A DNA stretch of 51,562 nucleotides, from assembly GCF_900605015.1 (NCBI RefSeq), contig NZ_LR027574.1:84493-136054 (forward strand), given 5' to 3'. Position 1 is the stretch's first letter. Each line of letters starts with the position of its first letter. The notes below the pieces were generated by a model. The model did not search any database and had not been told where the DNA came from. It saw only the letters and a program-made list of their open reading frames with translations. A program made the position numbers and the translations under genes. Below, one piece after another: positions 1 through 8,235 of this stretch. Origin of the DNA: Olsenella sp. Marseille-P4559 (GTDB taxonomy: Bacteria > Actinomycetota > Coriobacteriia > Coriobacteriales > Atopobiaceae).

Positions 1-10
1 GGGCGTGATG

Positions 11-715
11 GTCGTCCCTCATACGAGGGGCGTGGATTGAAATACGGTCTGGCGGCTGAGGCCGTCCCCGTGCCTCGTCGTCCCTCATACGAGGGGCGTG
101 GATTGAAATAGGCCCATGCGCAAACGAGACTACTTGGCCTGAGGTCGTCCCTCATACGAGGGGCGTGGATTGAAATCTCCTTGATTCGTTGCCCTTAGTC
201 CGTGCCGCCTAGTCGTCCCTCATACGAGGGGCGTGGATTGAAATGAGCACGGCCCGATGAACGTCACGCCGACCTTGGTCGTCCCTCATACGAGGGGCGT
301 GGATTGAAATTCGATGATGAGGACTATGCCGAATGGTCAGAGAAGGTCGTCCCTCATACGAGGGGCGTGGATTGAAATGACGGCGGGGCCGTGTGGCTCA
401 CGTGGGGCTCCCCGGTCGTCCCTCATACGAGGGGCGTGGATTGAAATATATGAGGTGGCGCATGGCGGAGCTCTTCGAGCTGGTCGTCCCTCATACGAGG
501 GGCGTGGATTGAAATTGCGTGGCGGACGCCAAGCCGGGCGTCAGCCTGGTCGTCCCTCATACGAGGGGCGTGGATTGAAATGACGGCGGGGCCGAGGCGC
601 TGTCCGCGATCCTGCGGTCGTCCCTCATACGAGGGGCGTGGATTGAAATTTCGTCAACCCCACCGACATCGCGACCTTCCTCGTCGTCCCTCATACGAGG
701 GGCGTGGATTGAAAT
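11..715 (+). repeat. First copy of a 705-bp duplicated CRISPR segment
   Basis: This stretch holds 11 repeats and 10 spacers that recur in the same order at 815-1519, a spacing of exactly 804 bp (12 repeat-spacer units). The only difference I found is the first base of the eighth spacer (T at 516, C at 1320). The next two spacers after this copy (716-748 and 782-814) also recur further on, at 1655-1687 and about 1856-1889, but separated there by extra spacers. This is either a real segmental duplication by recombination between repeats or an assembly artefact. Confidence 0.95.
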
Positions 716-814
716 ACGACGGTGGTCTCGTACCTCCCCACCGCCGTCGTCGTCCCTCATACGAGGGGCGTGGATTGAAATGCAGACGCCGCGCTCCTGT
801 ACGACGGCGTGATG

Positions 815-1519
815 GTCGTCCCTCATACGAGGGGCGTGGATTGAAATACGGTCTGGCGGCTGAGGCCGTCCCCGTGCCTCGTCGTCCCTCATACGAGGGG
901 CGTGGATTGAAATAGGCCCATGCGCAAACGAGACTACTTGGCCTGAGGTCGTCCCTCATACGAGGGGCGTGGATTGAAATCTCCTTGATTCGTTGCCCTT
1001 AGTCCGTGCCGCCTAGTCGTCCCTCATACGAGGGGCGTGGATTGAAATGAGCACGGCCCGATGAACGTCACGCCGACCTTGGTCGTCCCTCATACGAGGG
1101 GCGTGGATTGAAATTCGATGATGAGGACTATGCCGAATGGTCAGAGAAGGTCGTCCCTCATACGAGGGGCGTGGATTGAAATGACGGCGGGGCCGTGTGG
1201 CTCACGTGGGGCTCCCCGGTCGTCCCTCATACGAGGGGCGTGGATTGAAATATATGAGGTGGCGCATGGCGGAGCTCTTCGAGCTGGTCGTCCCTCATAC
1301 GAGGGGCGTGGATTGAAATCGCGTGGCGGACGCCAAGCCGGGCGTCAGCCTGGTCGTCCCTCATACGAGGGGCGTGGATTGAAATGACGGCGGGGCCGAG
1401 GCGCTGTCCGCGATCCTGCGGTCGTCCCTCATACGAGGGGCGTGGATTGAAATTTCGTCAACCCCACCGACATCGCGACCTTCCTCGTCGTCCCTCATAC
1501 GAGGGGCGTGGATTGAAAT
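815..1519 (+). repeat. Second copy of the 705-bp duplicated CRISPR segment
   Basis: This is the copy of 11-715, further from the inferred leader. After its tenth shared spacer come two spacers not seen in the first block (1520-1554 and 1588-1621), then a shared one (1655-1687), two more unique ones (1721-1754 and 1788-1822), then a diverged copy of the spacer at 782-814. So the first block looks like this block minus four spacers. Confidence 0.95.
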
Positions 1520-4500
1520 TCGATTGTGACGTGCGGCACAGCATATCCGCTCGCGTCGTCCCTCATACGAGGGGCGTGGATTGAAATGACCAGTCGATGC
1601 TCAAGGCAACGGGTATAGGCTGTCGTCCCTCATACGAGGGGCGTGGATTGAAATACGACGGTGGTCTCGTACCTCCCCACCGCCGTCGTCGTCCCTCATA
1701 CGAGGGGCGTGGATTGAAATAAGACAAGAGGAGGTGAGAGGATGAAGCAGACGCGTCGTCCCTCATACGAGGGGCGTGGATTGAAATTACACCGTCGCCG
1801 TCACGGCCACGGTGCCGTCGAGGTCGTCCCTCATACGAGGGGCGTGGATTGAAATGCAGACGCCGCGCTCCTGTACGACGGCGTCATGCGTCATCCCTCA
1901 TACGAGGGGCGTGGATTGAAATCTACGGGAAGCCATTGGAAGACCTCACGCCCCACGGTCGTCCCTCATACGAGGGGCGTGGATTGAAATCTCCAGCAGC
2001 TCCCAATGATGCTCGCGACCGCGGTCGTCCCTCATACGAGGGGCGTGGATTGAAATGTGCCTCTGTGGGACGAGGTGACGGGGGCCCTGCGGTCGTCCCT
2101 CATACGAGGGGCGTGGATTGAAATAGCAACGGCCTGCGCTACCCCGGCGACCCCGAGGGTCGTCCCTCATACGAGGGGCGTGGATTGAAATAGCACCAGG
2201 GTCGTGCGAAGCGACCAGGACATGTGTCGTCCCTCATACGAGGGGCGTGGATTGAAATTTGACGATTGCTGCGTCGATTGCTGCCTGCCGCGGTCGTCCC
2301 TCATACGAGGGGCGTGGATTGAAATTTGAAGGAAGGTGAGACGAATGACCGTGATTAGGGTCGTCCCTCATACGAGGGGCGTGGATTGAAATGGCTGCAC
2401 CGTCGGGACGGCGACGACCATGCCGACGTCGTCCCTCATACGAGGGGCGTGGATTGAAATCTCTCGTGCATCTCGGCGATGTAGTGGCAGTTCTGTCGTC
2501 CCTCATACGAGGGGCGTGGATTGAAATGCCTGCGCAAGGTCGGCGCGCAGAGGACGCCGAGTCGTCCCTCATACGAGGGGCGTGGATTGAAATTCGATGC
2601 CAATGCCAGCCGTGCCTAGGGCCTCCGTCGTCCCTCATACGAGGGGCGTGGATTGAAATAACATCGCCCGCATAGCCGCCCGCTACACCACGGTCGTCCC
2701 TCATACGAGGGGCGTGGATTGAAATGAGGACGGCACGGCCATCTGCATGAAGCAGGTGTGTCGTCCCTCATACGAGGGGCGTGGATTGAAATCAGTGCGA
2801 GGTCGACGCGACGGCCGGCCCCGTCGTGGTCGTCCCTCATACGAGGGGCGTGGATTGAAATTGCACGTCCTCGGCGTTCGAGCCGAAGACGTTGAGTCGT
2901 CCCTCATACGAGGGGCGTGGATTGAAATATGCCTCGGCCCCGGTGCCGTCACCGCCCGAGACGTCGTCCCTCATACGAGGGGCGTGGATTGAAATATGGG
3001 CTGGTACGCAGCCTCTATCTCGGTGGCCGTGTCGTCCCTCATACGAGGGGCGTGGATTGAAATTCGATGCACTCGACGCCCATCGCGCGGCCCGAGGTCG
3101 TCCCTCATACGAGGGGCGTGGATTGAAATGTGCTCAGCGCGCTCAAAGCGTGGCATGACACCTGGTCGTCCCTCATACGAGGGGCGTGGATTGAAATGTA
3201 CTGTGCTTTACTGTTGAAGCGGTATCTCGTGTCGTCCCTCATACGAGGGGCGTGGATTGAAATACGACGGTGGTCTCGTACCTCCCCACCGCCGTCGTCG
3301 TCCCTCATACGAGGGGCGTGGATTGAAATGGGTGGCACGGCTCCACGCTCCTCTCGACCATCTCGTCGCCCCTCATACGAGGGGCGTGGATTGAAATTCG
3401 ACGCTCCTCATGGGGTTGTCCTGCCTGAGGCGTCGCCCCTCATACGAGGGGCGTGGATTGAAATGGCTGTGAGGTGATGCGAGGAAGTAGAGCGAGGTGT
3501 CGCCCCTCATACGAGGGGCGTGGATTGAAATGAACCAAGCCGAGGGACCCGGCGGCGCGCTACCCGTCGCCCCTCATACGAGGGGCGTGGATTGAAATCA
3601 CCAGAAACGGGATGCGATTCCGTACACGCCGTGTCGCCCCTCATACGAGGGGCGTGGATTGAAATCATCTGTCTATCGACGACTTACGTTCTGAGAGCGC
3701 GTCGCCCCTCATACGAGGGGCGTGGATTGAAATATCTATGGTGTGGAGGGCATCGGCAAGTCCACGCTGGTCGCCCCTCATACGAGGGGCGTGGATTGAA
3801 ATTTGCATACAGAGAAGAAAACTGCTAGGCACCGCGTCGCCCCTCATACGAGGGGCGTGGATTGAAATCCGCAAAGAACTGCTCTACGAGGACATCTACA
3901 CCGAGTCGCCCCTCATACGAGGGGCGTGGATTGAAATCTGATGTGCCATCCAGGCTCGTCTTACGCGCATCGTCGCCCCTCATACGAGGGGCGTGGATTG
4001 AAATAAGCGTTGGGTGACCCACGAGGTGCTCCCCGCCGTCGCCCCTCATACGAGGGGCGTGGATTGAAATATCCGTAGTCGTCTCGTACGTGGCGGCAAG
4101 CAGAAGTCGCCCCTCATACGAGGGGCGTGGATTGAAATGGCCACAGCGACTTCGCCGCGACGGAGTGCCCTGGTCGCCCCTCATACGAGGGGCGTGGATT
4201 GAAATTGCACCCAGGCGGCGTACGAGATGTGCGGCGTGGTCGCCCCTCATACGAGGGGCGTGGATTGAAATGATAGTCCCACATACCTTGCCGCCGAACA
4301 GCTCGGTCGCCCCTCATACGAGGGGCGTGGATTGAAATACCATGCGAGGGCCGGGTCGAGCGCGGAAAGGTAGTCGCCCCTCATACGAGGGGCGTGGATT
4401 GAAATAACAACGCGTGGCGCATGGTGCTCACGTCGCCCGCGGTCGCCCCTCATACGAGGGGCGTGGATTGAAATTGCTTGTGGCGTTCCCGCACATTCTG

Positions 4501-4609
4501 ACATCCCTGTCGCCCCTCATACGAGGGGCGTGGATTGAAATGAGGCGGCGAAGAGAGGGTACTGGCGCTGGCTCGAGTCGCCCCTCATACGAGGGGCGTG
4601 GATTGAAAT

Positions 4610-4941
4610 GCGATGTCCTGGAGAGTCGTAGTCAAGAGGACGGAGGGGGCAAGCCGAAGCGCGCGATCGTACGGTGCCTCAGGAGGCACACCGCCAGGGA
4701 GGCCTGTCGCGCCCTCATGAACCCAGCAGCCAGGGCGCACGAGGACGGTGGAGACCTCAGGTCGAGGCGGGTGGAGGCGCATCTCACCCAGAGGCAGGTC
4801 GCTGACAGGCTAGGTACCAAGCCTGTCAGGATCAACGGGATCGAGCGAGGGACGAGAAGGCGCTACGAGCTCAGGGACAGGCACTCGGTGCCCCTGAGTG
4901 AAATCGGCAAGAGCGGCGAAACGCCCCTTGACACACCATAG
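4610..4941 (+). pseudogene. IS110-type transposase C-terminal remnant with XRE-like tail
   Basis: Reading in frame from the last CRISPR repeat, the translation contains a basic stretch (KRAIVRCLRRH, then AREACRALMNP) resembling the C-terminus of IS110-family transposases. A helix-turn-helix-like tail follows (LTQRQVADRLGT, then INGIERG), ending at a stop at 4939-4941. No start codon of its own is convincing: the open frame simply runs on from translated CRISPR repeats. I read it as a truncated insertion-sequence relic fused to the trailer end of the array. The IS110 assignment is from remembered family patterns; a free-standing small XRE regulator is the alternative. Confidence 0.5.
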
Positions 4942-5302
4942 GAGCGTCATTCCCGACACAATCGCCTTTGGCACTCTCCCCATGGCAAAGCGCATACAAA
5001 GATGGAGGCTTGGCGCTAAGGCCAGCCCCCAAGAAAGCGAACGTATTTCTGTACCGTCACTAGCGCCTCTCAGCCGCCTTGGCCTAGACCTCTCACCAGT
5101 ACTCGGGCGCCGTTACCTACGTACAGGCAGGCCTCCAGCACATCACCTTGGCCTTCCTGCCCCCATCGTTCCGCCTGCCTGCACCGTCTGCCGTTTGCCT
5201 GTTCAAAGTTGCCGGATTGGGCGGTGAAACAAGTGGTCTGTCCGCTGGTCCGTGGCACCCATAGACTTCTAGTCAAGGCAGTCCTCGGAAAAGGAGGCAT
5301 GA
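4942..5302. other. Intergenic stretch upstream of the PTS operon
   Basis: No convincing gene is seen on either strand. It should contain the promoter of the PTS operon, but I cannot point to clear -35/-10 boxes. The right end carries the strong ribosome binding site AAGGAGG (5291-5297) of the IIC gene. The left part may still be transposon debris. Confidence 0.4.
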
Positions 5303-6562
5303 ATGGACATCATATTGGGAGCCTTGAACTGGTATGCGGCTCTGCCGTCATCGGTCATGGTGATGATCGGAATCTTCCTGGTAGGTCTTCTTCTCGCCAG
5401 GCTGAAGGTCGGAGAGGCCCTGCGTTGCTCCATCTATGTGGCTGGTGCCCTTGTTGCAATGAGCACGATGGTTGGCATGTTCTCGGGTGCGGCAACGCCG
5501 ATCCTCACCCAGGTCGTAGAGGCTACAGGACTCAAACTTGACATCATTGACCTCGGTCTCGGCTCGGCGTACTCCTCGGTCCTCTTTCCACTCAGCTTCT
5601 ACGCCATTCTGCTGGTCGTCGGCCTTGCGGTCAATGCCCTGATGATTGTCCTCAGGCTCACCGACACCTTTGACGTTGATGTGTTCAACTACTCTGTGTG
5701 GGCGCTTGCATCTTCCTATGTCTGGGCAATCACCGGAAGCGTGCCCCTTGCCATCGCTGCCTACGTGATCAACGAGATTATCGTCCTTAAGTTTGCCGAT
5801 CTTACCGCGCCGGCAATCCAGAAGGCCTACGGCCTCGATGGCGTCTCCATCCCTCACGGCAACGCCGTCATCTTTGCTCCCGTCGGCATGGCCGCGAATT
5901 GGGTCATCGAAAAAATCCCGGTGCTCGCTAAAATTGACTGGAGCCCCGAGAAGATCGAGGAGCGCTTTGGCGGCCTTGTCTCGCCGTCCATGATTGGCTT
6001 CGTGATGGGCATCGTGCTCGGCATCGCCGGTGGCCAGGGCTTTGGTCAGACGTTCCTGCTTGGCATCACCGTGGCGGCCTTCATGATCGTCTTCCCACGC
6101 GTCGAGAACATCCTTGTCGAGGGCATCACCCCCGTCGCTGACGGGATGCGTGACATCTGCGCCAAGAGGTTCCACCGTGACCTCAACATCGGTCTCGACG
6201 CCGCCATTCTCATCGGCATGCCCGACGTCATGGCAACCGGTATCCTGGTCACCCCCGTCGTGCTGCTCCTTGCCTTCATCCTTCCGGGCAACCGCGTCCT
6301 GCCGATGGCCGACCTTGCTATTGCCGCACCGTTCCTCATCAGCTGCTGCATGCCCTTCTGCAAGAAGAACATCTTCCGTGGATTCATCGCCGGCGTGGTC
6401 GTCATGATCATTACGCTCTACGTCTGCACCGCCACGGCCAGTTGGTACACGCAGTGCGCCGCCATGAACGGCCTGCCCTTCGAGTCCCTCTCTACGACGC
6501 TGGGTATCGGCTCGAGCTGGGTTGCCTGGGCAATCGGCCAGGTGTTTGCAATCTTCGCGTAA
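5303..6562 (+). CDS. gatC: PTS galactitol-type transporter, EIIC membrane subunit
   Basis: A 419-residue polytopic membrane protein of the galactitol (Gat/Sgc) PTS EIIC family. It would form the sugar channel and receive phosphate via the separate IIB subunit encoded next. The sequence has about ten hydrophobic spans, the conserved central loop with DGVSIPHGNAVIFAPVG and a late YVC/CCMPFCKKN region typical of the family. The length matches E. coli GatC (about 450). The start is ATG 5303, five bases after AAGGAGG; ATG 5299 is too close to the site. It is first in an apparent operon IIC-IIB-IIA-TrpA-like-regulator. The true substrate is unknown: the Gat family includes transporters for galactitol, other polyols and uncharacterised sugars, and no polyol dehydrogenase or tagatose aldolase gene is present. 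Confidence 0.9.
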   Translation: MDIILGALNWYAALPSSVMVMIGIFLVGLLLARLKVGEALRCSIYVAGALVAMSTMVGMFSGAATPILTQVVEATGLKLDIIDLGLGSAYSSVLFPLSFYAILLVVGLAVNALMIVLRLTDTFDVDVFNYSVWALASSYVWAITGSVPLAIAAYVINEIIVLKFADLTAPAIQKAYGLDGVSIPHGNAVIFAPVGMAANWVIEKIPVLAKIDWSPEKIEERFGGLVSPSMIGFVMGIVLGIAGGQGFGQTFLLGITVAAFMIVFPRVENILVEGITPVADGMRDICAKRFHRDLNIGLDAAILIGMPDVMATGILVTPVVLLLAFILPGNRVLPMADLAIAAPFLISCCMPFCKKNIFRGFIAGVVVMIITLYVCTATASWYTQCAAMNGLPFESLSTTLGIGSSWVAWAIGQVFAIFA

Positions 6563-6619
6563 GGCGAGCTTGCTGGTGCGACACAAGGTAACGGATGCAA
6601 GTCTTGTTTGGAGGTAGCA

Positions 6620-6904
6620 ATGGATGCAAAGAAGATCGTCGTTGCCTGCGGTACGGGCGGCGTCACCTCGAAGAACATCGCCATGAAGATCGAGAAGTAC
6701 CTCAAGGGCAAGGGAGTAGAGGCAAAGGCCTCGACCTGTCGTGTGAGCGAGGTGGTCGCCCTGGTCTCACAGATCCATCCCGATGTGGTCTGCTCGGCAA
6801 CGCAGCTTCCACCCCTTGACGTTCCCACGATTAAGGCGACGGCAATCCTGACGGGCGTTGGTGCCGACAAGGTCTTCGAGCAGATTTACGACATCGTGAA
6901 GTAG
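6620..6904 (+). CDS. gatB: PTS galactitol-type EIIB subunit
   Basis: A 94-residue cytoplasmic phosphocarrier. The N-terminus has the IIB beta-strand followed by the P-loop-like phosphorylation site VVACGTGGVTS, with Cys10 as the phospho-acceptor; this is the Gat IIB signature. I chose ATG 6620 over the in-frame TTG at 6608 because GGAGG (6610-6614) lies at a good distance from 6620. It sits 57 bp after the IIC gene and would pass phosphate from IIA to the sugar bound in IIC. Confidence 0.92.
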   Translation: MDAKKIVVACGTGGVTSKNIAMKIEKYLKGKGVEAKASTCRVSEVVALVSQIHPDVVCSATQLPPLDVPTIKATAILTGVGADKVFEQIYDIVK

Positions 6905-6964
6905 CGGTTTTTGGCAGGGGGCAGAAACGCTGGAATCGCCCCCTGCGGTGTTGTGGGGGGATGC

Positions 6965-7441
6965 ATGATGAGCAATGCGATTGCGATTTCGCCAAAGCTG
7001 GTGATACCCATGCTTCGCGCGACCAGCTCTGAGGACGCAATCAGGCAACTTGGGGGCCTGCTCGTCTCCGATGGCTTCGCCAAGGCCACCTATGTCGACG
7101 CCGTTCTGGAGAGGGAGAGGGACTATCCCACCGGAATCGAGTTTCCCCTCTGCGGCGTTGCGATGCCGCATGGGGAGCCGGACGGCGTGCTCGGGGCGGC
7201 AATCGCAATCGGCCGCTGCGCTGGCCCGGTCAGCTTCAAGAGAATGAACGACTTTGAGCAGGATATCGAGGTCGGCTTGATTGCAATGCTCGCAGTCAAT
7301 GACCCGACAGGCCACCTCGATGTTCTTGGCAAGCTGATTGGCGTCTTCTCGGATGAGCCCATGTGCGGCCAGCTCCTTGCCTGCCGGGACTCTTCGGAAA
7401 TCGCCCGTATCATCAATGACGCAATCAATGGGAGAGGGTAG
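6965..7441 (+). CDS. gatA: PTS galactitol/fructose-type EIIA subunit
   Basis: A 158-residue EIIA type-2 domain protein (PTS_EIIA_2). The motif CGVAMPHGEPDG carries the phosphorylated histidine (about residue 69), which accepts phosphate from HPr and passes it to the IIB cysteine. The start is ATG 6965 or 6968, after a G-rich site at 6954-6960; an upstream in-frame start at 6911 lacks a ribosome binding site. The order IIC-IIB-IIA is the reverse of E. coli gatABC, but the subunit set is complete. Confidence 0.9.
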   Translation: MMSNAIAISPKLVIPMLRATSSEDAIRQLGGLLVSDGFAKATYVDAVLERERDYPTGIEFPLCGVAMPHGEPDGVLGAAIAIGRCAGPVSFKRMNDFEQDIEVGLIAMLAVNDPTGHLDVLGKLIGVFSDEPMCGQLLACRDSSEIARIINDAINGRG

Positions 7442-7443
7442 CC

Positions 7444-8223
7444 GTGAACCACATGGAGAAGGTTCTGGGCGAGAAGAAAAGCGCAGGAGACAAGATTTTC
7501 GTGGGGTACTTCCCACTAGGCGATTTCAAGATGGGAGATGCAATCTCCCGTGTCGGTGAGTTCATCGATGATGGCATAGACGTCCTCGAACTCGGCATTC
7601 CATACGAGAGGCCCGTGCTCGATGGCGCTGTCGTTGCCTCATCGATGGCTCGCGCGCTTGAGGTGACGAGTCCTGCGGCCGCCGTGGACTCTATCTCTGC
7701 GCTCAGAAACGCCTACCCTGATGTCTGCCTCCAGATCATGACCTACTATGAGGTCATAGAGGCCATGGGTGTCGATGTGTTCTGCGAGCGCGTCGCCGCA
7801 GTGGGGGTGGATGGCGTACTTGCCCCCAATGTCCCAGATGCAGCGAAGGCGGCGCTCTCCGAGGCCCTTGAGCGCAACGGCCTGATTGAGCCGCTGTTCG
7901 TTCCCATCGATCTCGCGGACGAGGATGTTGCGGGCTATGCCGCCGCTGGTCGCGGCTACCTGTTCCTCCAGGCACAGGAGGGAAAGACCGGGCCTCGCGA
8001 GGGCGTCTCTCCTCGCGTTGCGGACGACATCGCCCGCCTACGCAACGCGGGGGCCACAGCCGCACTCTGCGCCGGCTTCGGCATCTCCAGGCCCAGCCAG
8101 GTCAAGAGCCTGATGGCGATGGGGGCCGACGGCGTTATCGTGGGAAGCAGCATCATCGAGGCCGTTCTTGAGGGGAATTCCAGAGAGTACATCTCCTCGC
8201 TGAGGGCGGCCCTTGACGAGTAG
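7444..8223 (+). CDS. TrpA-like (tryptophan synthase alpha family) TIM-barrel protein in a PTS operon
   Basis: A 259-residue protein with clear tryptophan synthase alpha-chain features: LELGIPYERPVLDG, placing Glu49 and Asp60 exactly where the catalytic acids of TrpA lie, and a C-terminal phosphate-binding region (GFGISRPSQV, then GADGVIVGSSIIE). The start is GTG 7444, two bases after the IIA stop, behind GGGAGAGGG. No trpB or other trp gene is present; the gene lies between a PTS IIA gene and a PTS-controlled regulator. TrpA cleaves an aldol-type bond in indole-glycerol-phosphate. I infer this paralogue may act as an aldolase or lyase on the phosphorylated sugar delivered by the transporter. 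A genuine but displaced TrpA is the alternative. Confidence 0.8.
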   Translation: MNHMEKVLGEKKSAGDKIFVGYFPLGDFKMGDAISRVGEFIDDGIDVLELGIPYERPVLDGAVVASSMARALEVTSPAAAVDSISALRNAYPDVCLQIMTYYEVIEAMGVDVFCERVAAVGVDGVLAPNVPDAAKAALSEALERNGLIEPLFVPIDLADEDVAGYAAAGRGYLFLQAQEGKTGPREGVSPRVADDIARLRNAGATAALCAGFGISRPSQVKSLMAMGADGVIVGSSIIEAVLEGNSREYISSLRAALDE

Positions 8224-8235
8224 GAGGACCTGCGA

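Larger units (their letters stand above)
1..4609 (+). CRISPR. Type I-C-like CRISPR array, 69 repeats visible, left end outside the window
   Basis: A 33-bp repeat recurs 69 times from 11-43 to 4577-4609, separated by 33-36 bp spacers. It begins GTCG, has a short stem (CCCTC and GAGGG around ATAC) and ends GTGGATTGAAAT, which is the classic type I-C form. By that form the array is transcribed on the plus strand and the leader and cas genes lie left of base 1; none is in the window. Repeats 1-50 (11-3329) carry T at repeat position 5; repeats 51-69 (3365-4609) carry C, which makes the stem CCCCTC/GAGGGG perfect. Repeat 29 (1890-1922) is further mutated, starting GTCAT. Bases 1-10 are a partial spacer. 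Several spacers occur more than once. Open reading frames across the array merely translate the repeat and are not genes. Confidence 0.98.

Noticed and set aside
314-4504. Many open frames with repeated RPSYEGRGLK, ISIHAPRMRDD or FNPRPSYEGR units
   Set aside because: They are translations of the CRISPR repeat in different frames, which happens to lack stops; not proteins.
1-4609. CRISPR orientation with the leader on the right
   Set aside because: The repeat ends ATTGAAAT in plus sense, the repeat variant change fits growth from the left, and the right side is a transposon relic with no leader-like AT-rich tract.
5348-6586. A 412-codon minus-strand frame opposite the PTS IIC gene
   Set aside because: It mirrors a long coding gene in high-GC DNA; composition (His/Asp/Glu/Arg rich) is typical of antisense artefacts and there is no ribosome binding site.
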